Of a DNA stretch of 14,609 nt, positions 1-7,148 are shown in pieces. The stretch comes from Flavobacteriales bacterium UBA2619 (lineage in GTDB: Bacteria > Bacteroidota > Bacteroidia > Flavobacteriales_D > Sanyastnellaceae). The translations under genes were made by a program, and so were the position numbers. Location: assembly GCA_002339135.1 (NCBI GenBank), contig DDJR01000006.1, positions 1-14,609 of the forward strand, in the 5' to 3' direction. Every line of letters starts with the position of its first letter. The first letter of the stretch is position 1. The notes beneath the pieces are model-generated. The model was not told the DNA's origin. It ran no database searches and worked only from the letters and a program-made list of their open reading frames with translations.

Positions 1-341
1 CCAACAACCTCAGCAGCCTCGATAAGTATTTGATCGGGTGATAATTTTATGACAATTTTATCACGATCAGAACTTACTGTAACGCTCTCAGATCCGAAGC
101 CTATAAATGATACTTGAAGAACAACTGGAAGGCGAGCAACCTCGAGTCGGAATAAACCGTCGAAATCAGTCGTCACACCTTGACCTGTCTCCACAACAAC
201 AACGCTCGCAGAGAACATGGGGTCGCCAGTTGAGTTGTCAATGACGTTTCCGCGAATTGTTGTTTGTGCTAAGGAACTGAAGCTTATACATGAAAACAAA
301 AAACCAAGGACTATATAGGTGTAGTAATTCCGCATATTCAT
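1..341 (-). CDS. TonB-dependent receptor, N-terminal part (runs off left edge)
   Basis: Partial gene; reading the minus strand from the ATG at 341 gives 113 codons that stay open to the window edge. The first ~25 residues (MNMRNYYTYIVLGFLFSCIS, then FSSLAQ) form a signal peptide with likely cleavage after LAQ. The next ~80 residues are a carboxypeptidase-regulatory-like beta-sandwich: TTIRGNVIDNSTGDPM, then a DFDGLFRLEV turn, then VSFIGFGSESVTV. The visible end (LSPDQILIEAAEVVG) resembles the segment leading into the plug of outer-membrane receptors, which normally contains a VVVVG-like strand. In Bacteroidota this arrangement usually belongs to SusC-like or other TonB-dependent importers, but the plug and barrel are outside the window, so another surface protein with this domain is possible. 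A second ATG lies two codons downstream (335). It sits 47 nt after the S4-protein gene on the same strand and may be co-transcribed with it. The substrate cannot be inferred. Confidence 0.75.
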   Translation of the reverse strand, partial: MNMRNYYTYIVLGFLFSCISFSSLAQTTIRGNVIDNSTGDPMFSASVVVVETGQGVTTDFDGLFRLEVARLPVVLQVSFIGFGSESVTVSSDRDKIVIKLSPDQILIEAAEVV

Positions 342-388
342 AGATTTCGAATCAGAAAGATGAGAAAAATAATGGGAATTTAACCAAT

Positions 389-610
389 CTACTCGGTAAT
401 AATGCAGACTTTGTTTTCATTGTTGAAAACTACCACATCACCACCACGGAGCTTTCTGCGCTTTCGAGACTCAGGTTCTCCATTTACAGTGACAAGCCCT
501 TCGGTCACAAACATCTTTGCCTCACCCCCGGACATCGCTAATCCTGCAGCCTTTAAAAGCTGAGAGAGATCGATGTATTCTGTAAGCAGTTTGAAATCTT
601 GAGATTGCAT
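389..610 (-). CDS. Small S4-domain RNA-binding protein
   Basis: A 73-residue protein that is essentially one S4 RNA-binding domain of the short YaaA/YbcJ (RlbA-like) kind. The family signature is visible: the helical LSQLLKAAGLAMSGGEAK stretch, then MFVTEGLVTVNGEPESR, the basic KRRKLRGGD turn and a final VVVFNN strand. Such proteins bind structured RNA, probably rRNA or ribosomal particles; the exact target is unknown for most of them. I chose the ATG at 610 because its A is also the last base of the upstream E1 stop codon (TGATG), the usual sign of coupled translation. A GTG at 613 would add one residue. The gene closes the adk-obg-psuG-E1 run and is followed 47 nt later by the receptor gene. 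Confidence 0.85.
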   Translation of the reverse strand: MQSQDFKLLTEYIDLSQLLKAAGLAMSGGEAKMFVTEGLVTVNGEPESRKRRKLRGGDVVVFNNENKVCIITE

Positions 611-3003
611 CACAACAATGATAAGGCTGGGTAAAGTAACGGCTCGGTTTCATGCATATAAGCGTATGCTTCCTCAACGATATCCTCAATAGAGGGCTTG
701 GAAAAATAGTCGCCGTCAGACGTGTAGGCTGGCAGATGAGCTTGGGCAGTCAGGGTGCGGGGAGCACTGTCAAGGAATTTCCATGCTCCTTGCTTATTTA
801 AAACATGATCAAGAAGGAAAGCGGAGGCTCCTCCAGGTACATCTTCATCAACAATTAACAAGCGATTCGTTCGAGAAACAGAATTCGCAGTGAGTGCATC
901 GACATCGAAAGGAAGAAGGGTTTGGGCATCTACCAGCTCAACTTCGATTCCAAGATCTGACAGACGATCAGCTGCTTCTGTGCATAGATTAAATGTCGAG
1001 CCATAGCTCAGCAAAGTAATGTCGGTACCACTTCGTGTAATTTCAGGCTTGCCGAGCTGAATTGTGAACTCACCACAATTCGCAGGCATACGTTCTTTCT
1101 TACGATATCCATTGAGACATTCTATTACGAGAGCTGGCTCTTCGGCTCTCAGGAGTGTGTTGTACATCCCTGCAGCCTGAACCATATTGCGGGGAACACA
1201 AACGTGCATACCTCGCAAACTTGCAACAATCGCACCCATTGGAGATCCACTGTGCCAAATACCCTCTAAACGATGACCTCTGGTGCGGACGATAAGGGGA
1301 GCCTTTTGGCCTCCTGCTGAACGATAACGAACCGTAGCAAGATCGTCACGGAGAATTTGCAGCGCATAATACAAGTAATCGAGGTACTGAATTTCAGCGA
1401 TGGGGCGAAGACCTCTAAGAGACATTCCAATTCCAGACCCAATGATTGTACTCTCCCGAATACCTGTATCGGAAACCCGTTCTTCGCCAAACTTTTCCTG
1501 CATTCCTTCCATCACCTGATTCACACCACCAATCCCTCCAACATCCTCTCCAAAGGTGAGTACATTCGGGTATTTTTCAAAAATCTTTTCAAAGTTCTTT
1601 TGTAGAACATGTCTTCCGTCAACCAACTCGTCCGTGAAAACCGGAGGAACTTGAGGAACTTTGAGTACGCTGTCCTCACCTTCAGAATAAAGGCTGGAGC
1701 TATAACTCGACTGAGACTTGTCGGTGGCAGCTTTAAGCCAAACCTGCAATGCCTTTCTTTCTACCCCCTCCTCGCCTGCTGTCTCAAGAACAGCTTTTCT
1801 GAGTGCAGAAATAACATCTGCACGCCCTGGATTCATGGCTTTTTCAAGCTGAATTGCCCGTTGTGAATCACCACCTTCTAGACCACGAAGCAGCGATACT
1901 GCAGAAGCAACATCTTCGTCGACATCAACTCTGAAATGAGCCCAAGCCTCTTTCTGCTTCTCCCTCACCTCTTTCTTAGCCGCTTTGCGAATCTCAGAAA
2001 GCTCATTTTCGGTAGATGCTCCCTCTAGAATTAGGAATTTTTCCATTTGACTGATGCAGTCATACTCTGCAGCCCAAGCCATTCGTTCCTTAGATTTGTA
2101 GCGCTCATGTGAGCCCGATGTTGAATGTCCTTGCGGTTGTGTCAACTCTTCTACGTGCACCAAAACCGGTGAGTGTGTTTCCCTACAAACTTTTGCTGCA
2201 TCTTCATACGTAGCAACCAAAGCAGGATAGTCCCAACCCTTGACTCTAAAAATAGTGAGGCCATTGGTCCCTTCTGATTTTTGAAATCCGCGAAGCGCTT
2301 CAGAAATACTCTCTTTCGTTGTTTGGTATTTTTTAGGGACAGAAATACCGTAACCATCATCCCAAACGGACATCAACATGGGGACTTCAAGAACACACGC
2401 TGCATTCAAAGTCTCCCAGAAAAGACCTTCTGATGTACTTGCATCTCCAATTGTTCCGAAGGCCATTTCATTTCCGTCGTCCGTAAACTTTGACATGGTT
2501 TTCGCCATATCGGGAAGAGATTTATACACCTTACTTGCTTGCGCAAGGCCTAAAAGACGTGGCATCTGACCTGCGGTAGGGCTAATGTCTGAAGAGCTAT
2601 TCACATCTTTCATTTGATCTAACCATTCGCCATCATCGTTTAAGAATCGAGTTGCGAAGTGCCCTCCCATTTGACGTCCTCCCGAAGAAGGCTCTCGAAC
2701 AATATCTGTATCTCCGTATAAAGCTGCAAAATATTGTTCAACCGTGATGAGGTTTCGAGCCATCATCAAAGTTTGGTCTCTGTAATAACCACTTCTCCAG
2801 TCACCTGGCCTCACCACTTTTGCCAGGGCAAGCTGACACACTTCTTTGCCATCACCGAAAATACCAAATTTCGCTTTGCCAGTCAGAACCTCTTTTCTAC
2901 CTAAAATAGATACTTCGCGGCTCACACAAGCCATTTTATAATCAGCCAGCAACAGCTCGCGAAACTCCATTTCTACCTCAGGTGTGTTTTTCTTTTCTTG
3001 CAT
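610..3003 (-). CDS. Fused alpha/beta E1 component of a 2-oxoacid (branched-chain type) dehydrogenase
   Basis: A 797-residue thiamine-diphosphate enzyme with the E1 alpha and E1 beta chains in one polypeptide, a layout common in Bacteroidota. It would decarboxylate a 2-oxoacid and pass the acyl group to lipoyl-E2. Residues ~15-330 are E1 alpha: the ThDP/Mg site reads GDASTSEG (186-193) and DDGYGIS (215-221), and the loop QGHSTSGSHERYKS (291-304) resembles the phosphorylation loop of branched-chain E1 alpha. A charged linker spans ~335-450. Residues ~455-797 are E1 beta, with GEDV (485-488; Glu486 is the likely ThDP-activating Glu) and His584 in WHSGSPMG. Branched-chain rather than pyruvate specificity is inferred from family resemblance. 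It follows psuG by 30 nt and its TGA overlaps the S4-gene ATG. No E2 gene is present; an E3 gene (lpdA) lies 2.7 kb away on the other strand. Confidence 0.92.
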   Translation of the reverse strand: MQEKKNTPEVEMEFRELLLADYKMACVSREVSILGRKEVLTGKAKFGIFGDGKEVCQLALAKVVRPGDWRSGYYRDQTLMMARNLITVEQYFAALYGDTDIVREPSSGGRQMGGHFATRFLNDDGEWLDQMKDVNSSSDISPTAGQMPRLLGLAQASKVYKSLPDMAKTMSKFTDDGNEMAFGTIGDASTSEGLFWETLNAACVLEVPMLMSVWDDGYGISVPKKYQTTKESISEALRGFQKSEGTNGLTIFRVKGWDYPALVATYEDAAKVCRETHSPVLVHVEELTQPQGHSTSGSHERYKSKERMAWAAEYDCISQMEKFLILEGASTENELSEIRKAAKKEVREKQKEAWAHFRVDVDEDVASAVSLLRGLEGGDSQRAIQLEKAMNPGRADVISALRKAVLETAGEEGVERKALQVWLKAATDKSQSSYSSSLYSEGEDSVLKVPQVPPVFTDELVDGRHVLQKNFEKIFEKYPNVLTFGEDVGGIGGVNQVMEGMQEKFGEERVSDTGIRESTIIGSGIGMSLRGLRPIAEIQYLDYLYYALQILRDDLATVRYRSAGGQKAPLIVRTRGHRLEGIWHSGSPMGAIVASLRGMHVCVPRNMVQAAGMYNTLLRAEEPALVIECLNGYRKKERMPANCGEFTIQLGKPEITRSGTDITLLSYGSTFNLCTEAADRLSDLGIEVELVDAQTLLPFDVDALTANSVSRTNRLLIVDEDVPGGASAFLLDHVLNKQGAWKFLDSAPRTLTAQAHLPAYTSDGDYFSKPSIEDIVEEAYAYMHETEPLLYPALSLL

Positions 3004-3008
3004 TGCCG

Positions 3009-3016
3009 CGAAGATA
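3009..3016 (-). promoter_or_regulatory. Weak candidate -7 element before the E1 gene
   Basis: The short psuG-E1 gap carries TATCTTCG on the minus strand, seven of eight matches to the Bacteroidota TAnnTTTG consensus, five bases before the E1 ATG. No TTG -33 box is seen at the right distance. If used, the transcript would be nearly leaderless. It could give E1 some expression apart from the upstream operon, but a chance match is quite possible. Confidence 0.25.
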
Positions 3017-3033
3017 CGAAGTGCGACACCGAG

Positions 3034-3948
3034 TTAGGTCAGGAGCGAATATGCTTTTGCCAATTGAGCTCCTACTCTAGCATTGTTTTCAACAAGAGCA
3101 ACGTTTGCAGCAAGGCTTTTGCCACCCGTCACCTTGGAAATATGAGCTAAAATAAAGGGTGTAATGTTCTTTCCGCTTACCCCTTTTTTATCAGCCATAG
3201 CTAGCGCTTCATCAATGGACGCATTGATCATCTTTGAGTCAGCCTCGAATTCTTTTGGAATGGGGTTCGCTACCAAGATAGAACCGTCTATTTCACACCC
3301 CCATTTCGCTTTCATCATCGAGGCGATTTCATTGGGTGAATCTGCCCGTGAAGTGAGTTTTAGACCACTCTTACGCGTATAAAATGCGGGCAACTCATCC
3401 GTTTGATAACCAACAACGGGAACGCCTTTCGTCTCAAGAACTTCCAGTGTTTTAGGAAGGTCTAGAATCGCTTTTACACCCGCACTGACGACTGCAACAT
3501 TGCTCACAGCAAGTTCCTCCAAATCTGCACTTATATCAAAAGTTTTATCCGCGCCTCTGTGAACTCCTCCGATTCCCCCAGTCACAAATACGCGCACCCC
3601 AGCTCTGTGAGCTGCAATTAAAGTACCACTTACGGTAGTTGCGCCTAGAGCACCCGAAGCAAGCGCGACAGGCATATCTCTGCGACTCACTTTAAGCACA
3701 CCCGATTCAGTGGCCAATCTCTCTAAAAGCAAATCGCTAATTCCGACATGCAACTTCCCATCAGCAACCGCAACTATAGCAGGGACGCATCCCTCCTCTC
3801 TAATAATCTCTTCTAATTTTTTCGTTGTCTTCACATTCTCAGGGTAGGGCATGCCATGAGAAATAATGGTTGACTCTAGTGCCACAATAGGTTTTCCTTT
3901 CTTTAAAGCTGACTTCACTTCATCACTTAAAAGTATCAAATTAGTCAT
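3034..3948 (-). CDS. psuG: Pseudouridine-5'-phosphate glycosidase
   Basis: A 304-residue cytosolic enzyme that splits the C-glycosidic bond of pseudouridine 5'-phosphate to uracil and ribose 5-phosphate, a reaction known to be reversible. The length is normal and all landmark segments are present: VALESTIISHGMPYPEN (residues 22-38, with the conserved Glu25), FVTGGIGGVHRGA, the FDISADLEEL stretch with the metal-site Asp, VSAGVKAILDLPKTLE with the expected catalytic lysine, and GVPVVGYQTDELPAFYTR. Its ATG overlaps the end of obg by 8 nt (ATGACTAA), so translation is probably coupled. In many bacteria psuG is paired or fused with the pseudouridine kinase psuK; no kinase is here. The neighbourhood with adk suggests a role in nucleotide salvage, but that is inference. 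Confidence 0.95.
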   Translation of the reverse strand: MTNLILLSDEVKSALKKGKPIVALESTIISHGMPYPENVKTTKKLEEIIREEGCVPAIVAVADGKLHVGISDLLLERLATESGVLKVSRRDMPVALASGALGATTVSGTLIAAHRAGVRVFVTGGIGGVHRGADKTFDISADLEELAVSNVAVVSAGVKAILDLPKTLEVLETKGVPVVGYQTDELPAFYTRKSGLKLTSRADSPNEIASMMKAKWGCEIDGSILVANPIPKEFEADSKMINASIDEALAMADKKGVSGKNITPFILAHISKVTGGKSLAANVALVENNARVGAQLAKAYSLLT

Positions 3949-5017
3949 GTTTTTGGCTTACTAAAGGTGGTGGCAAAGGTGCAAAAGGACCTTTAGATAA
4001 TCCTGTGTCCGGATTTGCATCCTCAATTGCAGACATAATTAAATCTTTCAATTGATCGAGGTTTTTGTGTGCGACAGAGCTGAAAAAGAATGGATTAAGA
4101 TTTGGAGCTTCTTTTTTTAATTCCGACCGCATCTCTTCCTCAAGTTCATCATCCAGAAGGTCAGATTTCGAAACAGCCAAGATTCTTTGCTTGGTCAGCA
4201 TGTCAGGATTGTACTTTTCAAGCTCGTTTAACAATGTTCTGTACTCAGCAACAATATCGTCAGCATCGGCAGGCACCATAAACAGTAAGACTGGATTGCG
4301 CTCAATGTGCCTTAAAAACCGAACCCCTAAACCTTTACCATCAGCAGCACCTTCGATAATTCCCGGAATGTCCGCCATCACAAATGACCTGTCATCTCTG
4401 TAGGCTACCATCCCTAAGTTGGGACGAATTGTTGTAAAAGGATAATCTGCAATTTCTGGTTTGGCTGCACTCACAACGGAAAGCAGTGTGGATTTTCCAG
4501 CGTTCGGAAATCCGACAAGTCCCACATCCCCTAAAAGCTTCAGTTCTATAATCTTCCACTCTTCTAAACCATCTTGACCAGGCTGAGCATATTCTGGACT
4601 TTGATTTGTTGAAGATTTAAAGTGATCGTTTCCAAGACCGCCCATTCCTCCTTTCGCTATAATTGTTTTTTGGCCTTCTTCTGTAATCTCGCAGACAACT
4701 TCACCCGTTTCTGCATCTTTGATAATAGACCCTAAAGGAACTTCAATAATCTTATCAATCCCCTCTGCGCCATGTCTGTGATTTCTACTTCCACGCTCAC
4801 CATGACCTGCAATGATGTGCTTGCTGTATTTCAGGTGAAGCAAGGTCCATTTATTTGAACTGCCCACAGCGATGATGTGACCACCTCTACCTCCGTCACC
4901 TCCATCAGGACCACCTTTTGAAGTTGTTCTGTTACGCATCATGTGCATCGAACCTGCACCTCCTTTTCCAGATCTACAACAGATCTTCACATAGTCCACA
5001 AAGTTTTGAATCGCCAT
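3941..5017 (-). CDS. obg: Obg/CgtA GTPase involved in ribosome assembly
   Basis: A 358-residue GTPase of the Obg family, essential in most bacteria, which binds the large ribosomal subunit during its maturation and links growth to nucleotide state. The N-terminal ~160 residues are the glycine-rich Obg fold (GKGGAGS at 18-24, GGPDGGDGGRGG at 35-46, GGMGGLGN). The G domain follows: G1 GFPNAGKS (169-176), switch I DYPFTTIRP (191-199), G3 DIPG (216-219), G4 SKSD (283-286) and G5 SSV (313-315). G4 has Ser instead of the usual Asn of NKxD. The protein stops shortly after the G domain in a proline-rich tail and lacks the C-terminal OCT domain of some other Obg proteins. Its start overlaps the adk stop by one base (TAATG) and its end overlaps psuG by 8 nt. 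Confidence 0.96.
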   Translation of the reverse strand: MAIQNFVDYVKICCRSGKGGAGSMHMMRNRTTSKGGPDGGDGGRGGHIIAVGSSNKWTLLHLKYSKHIIAGHGERGSRNHRHGAEGIDKIIEVPLGSIIKDAETGEVVCEITEEGQKTIIAKGGMGGLGNDHFKSSTNQSPEYAQPGQDGLEEWKIIELKLLGDVGLVGFPNAGKSTLLSVVSAAKPEIADYPFTTIRPNLGMVAYRDDRSFVMADIPGIIEGAADGKGLGVRFLRHIERNPVLLFMVPADADDIVAEYRTLLNELEKYNPDMLTKQRILAVSKSDLLDDELEEEMRSELKKEAPNLNPFFFSSVAHKNLDQLKDLIMSAIEDANPDTGLSKGPFAPLPPPLVSQKHD

Positions 5018-5583
5018 TATCCTATTGCATCTACTAAACGCCCTGTAATATCTCCTAAAGAACCATGTCCGTCAATTGACTTAAACTTGCCTGCTGTTTT
5101 GTAAAAATGAGCTACAGGAGCTGTTTCACTGTTGTAGACATCTATGCGCTTTTGAATCACATCAATATCAGCATCATCTGCTCGGCCACTGGTTGCAGCT
5201 CGAGCCAAAAGTCTTTTCTTCAACTCTTCCACCTCAACTTCAAGAGACAACATACATTCAATTGAATCTCCACGACCCTCTAAAAACTGATCTAGTGCCT
5301 GAGCTTGAGCAGTGGTTCTGGGAAAACCATCAAAAATAAAACCGTTTGCATCAGGACGATTTTCCACCTCTTGTTGAAGCATGGATATGGTCACCGCATC
5401 CGGAACCAATTCACCTTTATCCATATAGGACTGAGCAAGCTTTCCGAGCTGAGTCTCACCTTTAATATTGAACCTAAACACATCACCTGTACTTAAATGT
5501 ACAAGGTTGTAATGATCTACTAAAAACGCACTCTGGGTTCCTTTTCCTGCGCCCGGAGGGCCAAACAAAACTAAATTTCTCAT
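5017..5583 (-). CDS. adk: Adenylate kinase, short form
   Basis: A 188-residue cytosolic enzyme interconverting ATP + AMP and 2 ADP. It starts directly with the P-loop region MRNLVLFGPPGAGKGTQ, followed by the AMP-binding HLSTGD and FIFDGFPRT segments. The LID is short: RLLARAATSGRADD leads straight into DIDVIQKRIDVYNSETAPV, so this is the short type without the zinc-type LID insert. It is the first gene of the minus-strand run, and its stop codon overlaps the obg start (TAATG). An adk-obg pairing is a familiar arrangement in Bacteroidota. A TAnnTTTG element lies 17 nt upstream of the ATG. Confidence 0.97.
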   Translation of the reverse strand: MRNLVLFGPPGAGKGTQSAFLVDHYNLVHLSTGDVFRFNIKGETQLGKLAQSYMDKGELVPDAVTISMLQQEVENRPDANGFIFDGFPRTTAQAQALDQFLEGRGDSIECMLSLEVEVEELKKRLLARAATSGRADDADIDVIQKRIDVYNSETAPVAHFYKTAGKFKSIDGHGSLGDITGRLVDAIG

Positions 5584-5599
5584 AATATTAATTCTGCTG

Positions 5600-5607
5600 C
5601 AAAGGTA
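5600..5607 (-). promoter_or_regulatory. Candidate -7 element of the adk operon promoter
   Basis: The minus strand reads TACCTTTG, a full match to the TAnnTTTG -7 consensus of Bacteroidota primary sigma factors, 17 nt before the adk ATG. I see no good TTG -33 box 18-21 nt further upstream. Transcription from here would leave a leader of roughly ten nucleotides and would drive adk-obg-psuG-E1 and possibly further genes. Confidence 0.45.
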
Positions 5608-5667
5608 ATCACCATGGCACAGAACACACTGACATAAATTGAAGCATTAAAACAACCAAGTACGAAC

Positions 5668-5675
5668 TAACTTTG
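5668..5675 (+). promoter_or_regulatory. Candidate -7 element of the lpdA promoter
   Basis: TAACTTTG matches the TAnnTTTG -7 consensus exactly and faces lpdA, 43 nt before its ATG. A TTG occurs at 5639-5641, but its 26-nt spacing is longer than the usual ~19-21 nt, so the -33 element is uncertain. Together with the opposite-facing element at 5600-5607 it makes the 135-nt region a divergent promoter. Confidence 0.5.
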
Positions 5676-5718
5676 CACTTCAAATATTCGGCGAATTTCG
5701 CTAACAATCGAATCTAAT

Positions 5719-7107
5719 ATGAAGTACGACGTTATCGTTTTAGGAAGTGGCCCTGGAGGCTATGTTACAGCAATTCGCGCATCTCAACTTGGACTTAAAA
5801 CCGCTGTGATTGAGCGTGAGGAACTTGGTGGCATCTGCCTTAACTGGGGTTGCATCCCGACAAAAGCACTTCTTAAAAGTGCGAATGTATTTGACTACAT
5901 CAAGAACGCTGAAGACTATGGAATTAAAGTTTCCGCTCCCAAAGCCGATTTTGGAGGAATGGTAGCCCGATCGCGAGGTGTTGCGGATGGGATGTCGAAA
6001 GGTGTCACGTTTCTACTCAAGAAAAACAAAGTAGACGTCATCATGGGTACTGGGAAAATTCTAGCAGGAAAACGCATCGAAGTTAAAGCGCATGAAGGAG
6101 GCACTCAAATTCTTGAGGCGTCCAACATCATCATCGCAACTGGTGCTCGCTCACGCCAACTTCCCAACCTAACTCAAGACGGAAATAAAATCATTGGATA
6201 CCGAGAGGCCATGACCTTAAAATCTCAACCTAAGAAAATGGTTGTCGTAGGTTCAGGAGCGATTGGAGTTGAATTCGCCTACTTCTACAATTCGATTGGG
6301 ACTGATGTAACCATCGTCGAATACATGGATGGAATTGTTCCTCTGGAGGACAAGGACATTGGTAAGCAACTTCAAAAATCACTTAAGAAGCAGGGGATAT
6401 CCATTAAAACTTCAGCTGAAGTAACTTCTGTTGACACCTCAGGAACTGGATGTCAAGTGACCGTTAAAACAAAGAAAGGTGAAGAGGTCATCGATTGCGA
6501 TATCGTTCTTAGCGCGGTGGGAGTCATCGCCAATATTGAAAACATAGGCTTGGAGGAGGTAGGTATAGCGACAGACAAAGGCAAGATTCTCGTTGACGAC
6601 TTCTACATGAGTAACATTCCTGGTTATTTCGCAATTGGCGATTGTGTTCCTGGCCAATCCTTAGCTCACGTAGCATCCGCTGAGGGCATTATTTGTGTTG
6701 AGAAAATTGCTGGACAATCTCCTGATTCACTTGACTACGGAAACATTCCTGGATGCACTTACTGCTTCCCTGAGGTGGCAAGCGTAGGCATGACAGAGCA
6801 AGCTGCTAAAGATGCAGGATACGATATCAAAGTAGGAAAGTTCCCGTTCTCAGCTTCTGGAAAAGCAAGCGCTGCTGGACACAAAGAGGGATTCGTGAAA
6901 TTAATTTTTGACGCAAAATACGGTGAGCTGCTAGGCGGCCACATGATTGGAGCTAACGTAACAGAAATGGTTGCGGAGCTCGTTGCCGTTCGGAAATTAG
7001 AAACAACTGGACATGAGCTGATTAAAACTGTTCACCCACATCCAACACTTTCAGAAGCAATTATGGAGGCAGCTGCGGCAGCTTATGGCGAGGTGATCCA
7101 TTTGTAA
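5719..7107 (+). CDS. lpdA: Dihydrolipoyl dehydrogenase (E3)
   Basis: A 462-residue FAD enzyme that reoxidises dihydrolipoyl groups on 2-oxoacid dehydrogenase complexes (or the glycine cleavage system) with NAD+. Everything expected is present: the FAD-binding GSGPGG at 9-14, the redox-active disulfide pair Cys40/Cys45 in GGICLNWGCIPTKAL, the NAD-binding VVGSGAIGVEFAY, the second FAD segment GYFAIGD, and the C-terminal HPHPT...E active site (His439-Pro-His441, Glu446) in the dimerisation domain. The length is normal. The gene is divergent from the adk operon that contains the fused E1, so E1 and E3 are close but on opposite strands. Which complex it mainly serves is not decided by the sequence. 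The next gene starts 41 nt downstream on the same strand. Confidence 0.96.
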   Translation: MKYDVIVLGSGPGGYVTAIRASQLGLKTAVIEREELGGICLNWGCIPTKALLKSANVFDYIKNAEDYGIKVSAPKADFGGMVARSRGVADGMSKGVTFLLKKNKVDVIMGTGKILAGKRIEVKAHEGGTQILEASNIIIATGARSRQLPNLTQDGNKIIGYREAMTLKSQPKKMVVVGSGAIGVEFAYFYNSIGTDVTIVEYMDGIVPLEDKDIGKQLQKSLKKQGISIKTSAEVTSVDTSGTGCQVTVKTKKGEEVIDCDIVLSAVGVIANIENIGLEEVGIATDKGKILVDDFYMSNIPGYFAIGDCVPGQSLAHVASAEGIICVEKIAGQSPDSLDYGNIPGCTYCFPEVASVGMTEQAAKDAGYDIKVGKFPFSASGKASAAGHKEGFVKLIFDAKYGELLGGHMIGANVTEMVAELVAVRKLETTGHELIKTVHPHPTLSEAIMEAAAAAYGEVIHL

Positions 7108-7108
7108 G

Positions 7109-7139
7109 TTCTAGGCTCTCAGCGTTTTCAAACCTAGAA
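7109..7139 (+). terminator. Weak stem-loop after lpdA
   Basis: TTCTAGG (7109-7115) and CCTAGAA (7133-7139) form a perfect 7-bp stem with a 17-nt loop, starting just after the lpdA stop and ending 9 nt before the next ATG. There is no U-run after it, so it is not a classic intrinsic terminator. It could be a weak terminator, an mRNA 3'-end stabiliser, or chance. Confidence 0.25.
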
Positions 7140-7148
7140 TCACTGATT

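Noticed and set aside
283..286. Residues 283-286 of the Obg protein (SKSD in the G4 motif) as evidence of a defective GTPase
   Set aside because: Ser or Thr at this place is seen in Obg relatives, and all other G motifs are intact, so the enzyme is probably active.
342..388. CATCTTTC as a promoter -7 box for the TonB-dependent receptor
   Set aside because: Only partial agreement with TAnnTTTG and no well-spaced TTG, so it could easily be chance.
611..613. GTG start for the S4-domain protein
   Set aside because: It adds one residue only, and the ATG at 610 is placed by the TGATG overlap with the E1 stop.
4065..4403. 112-codon plus-strand frame opposite obg
   Set aside because: It is antisense to a strongly conserved GTPase gene, serine-rich and of no recognisable family, so it is a shadow of the real coding strand.
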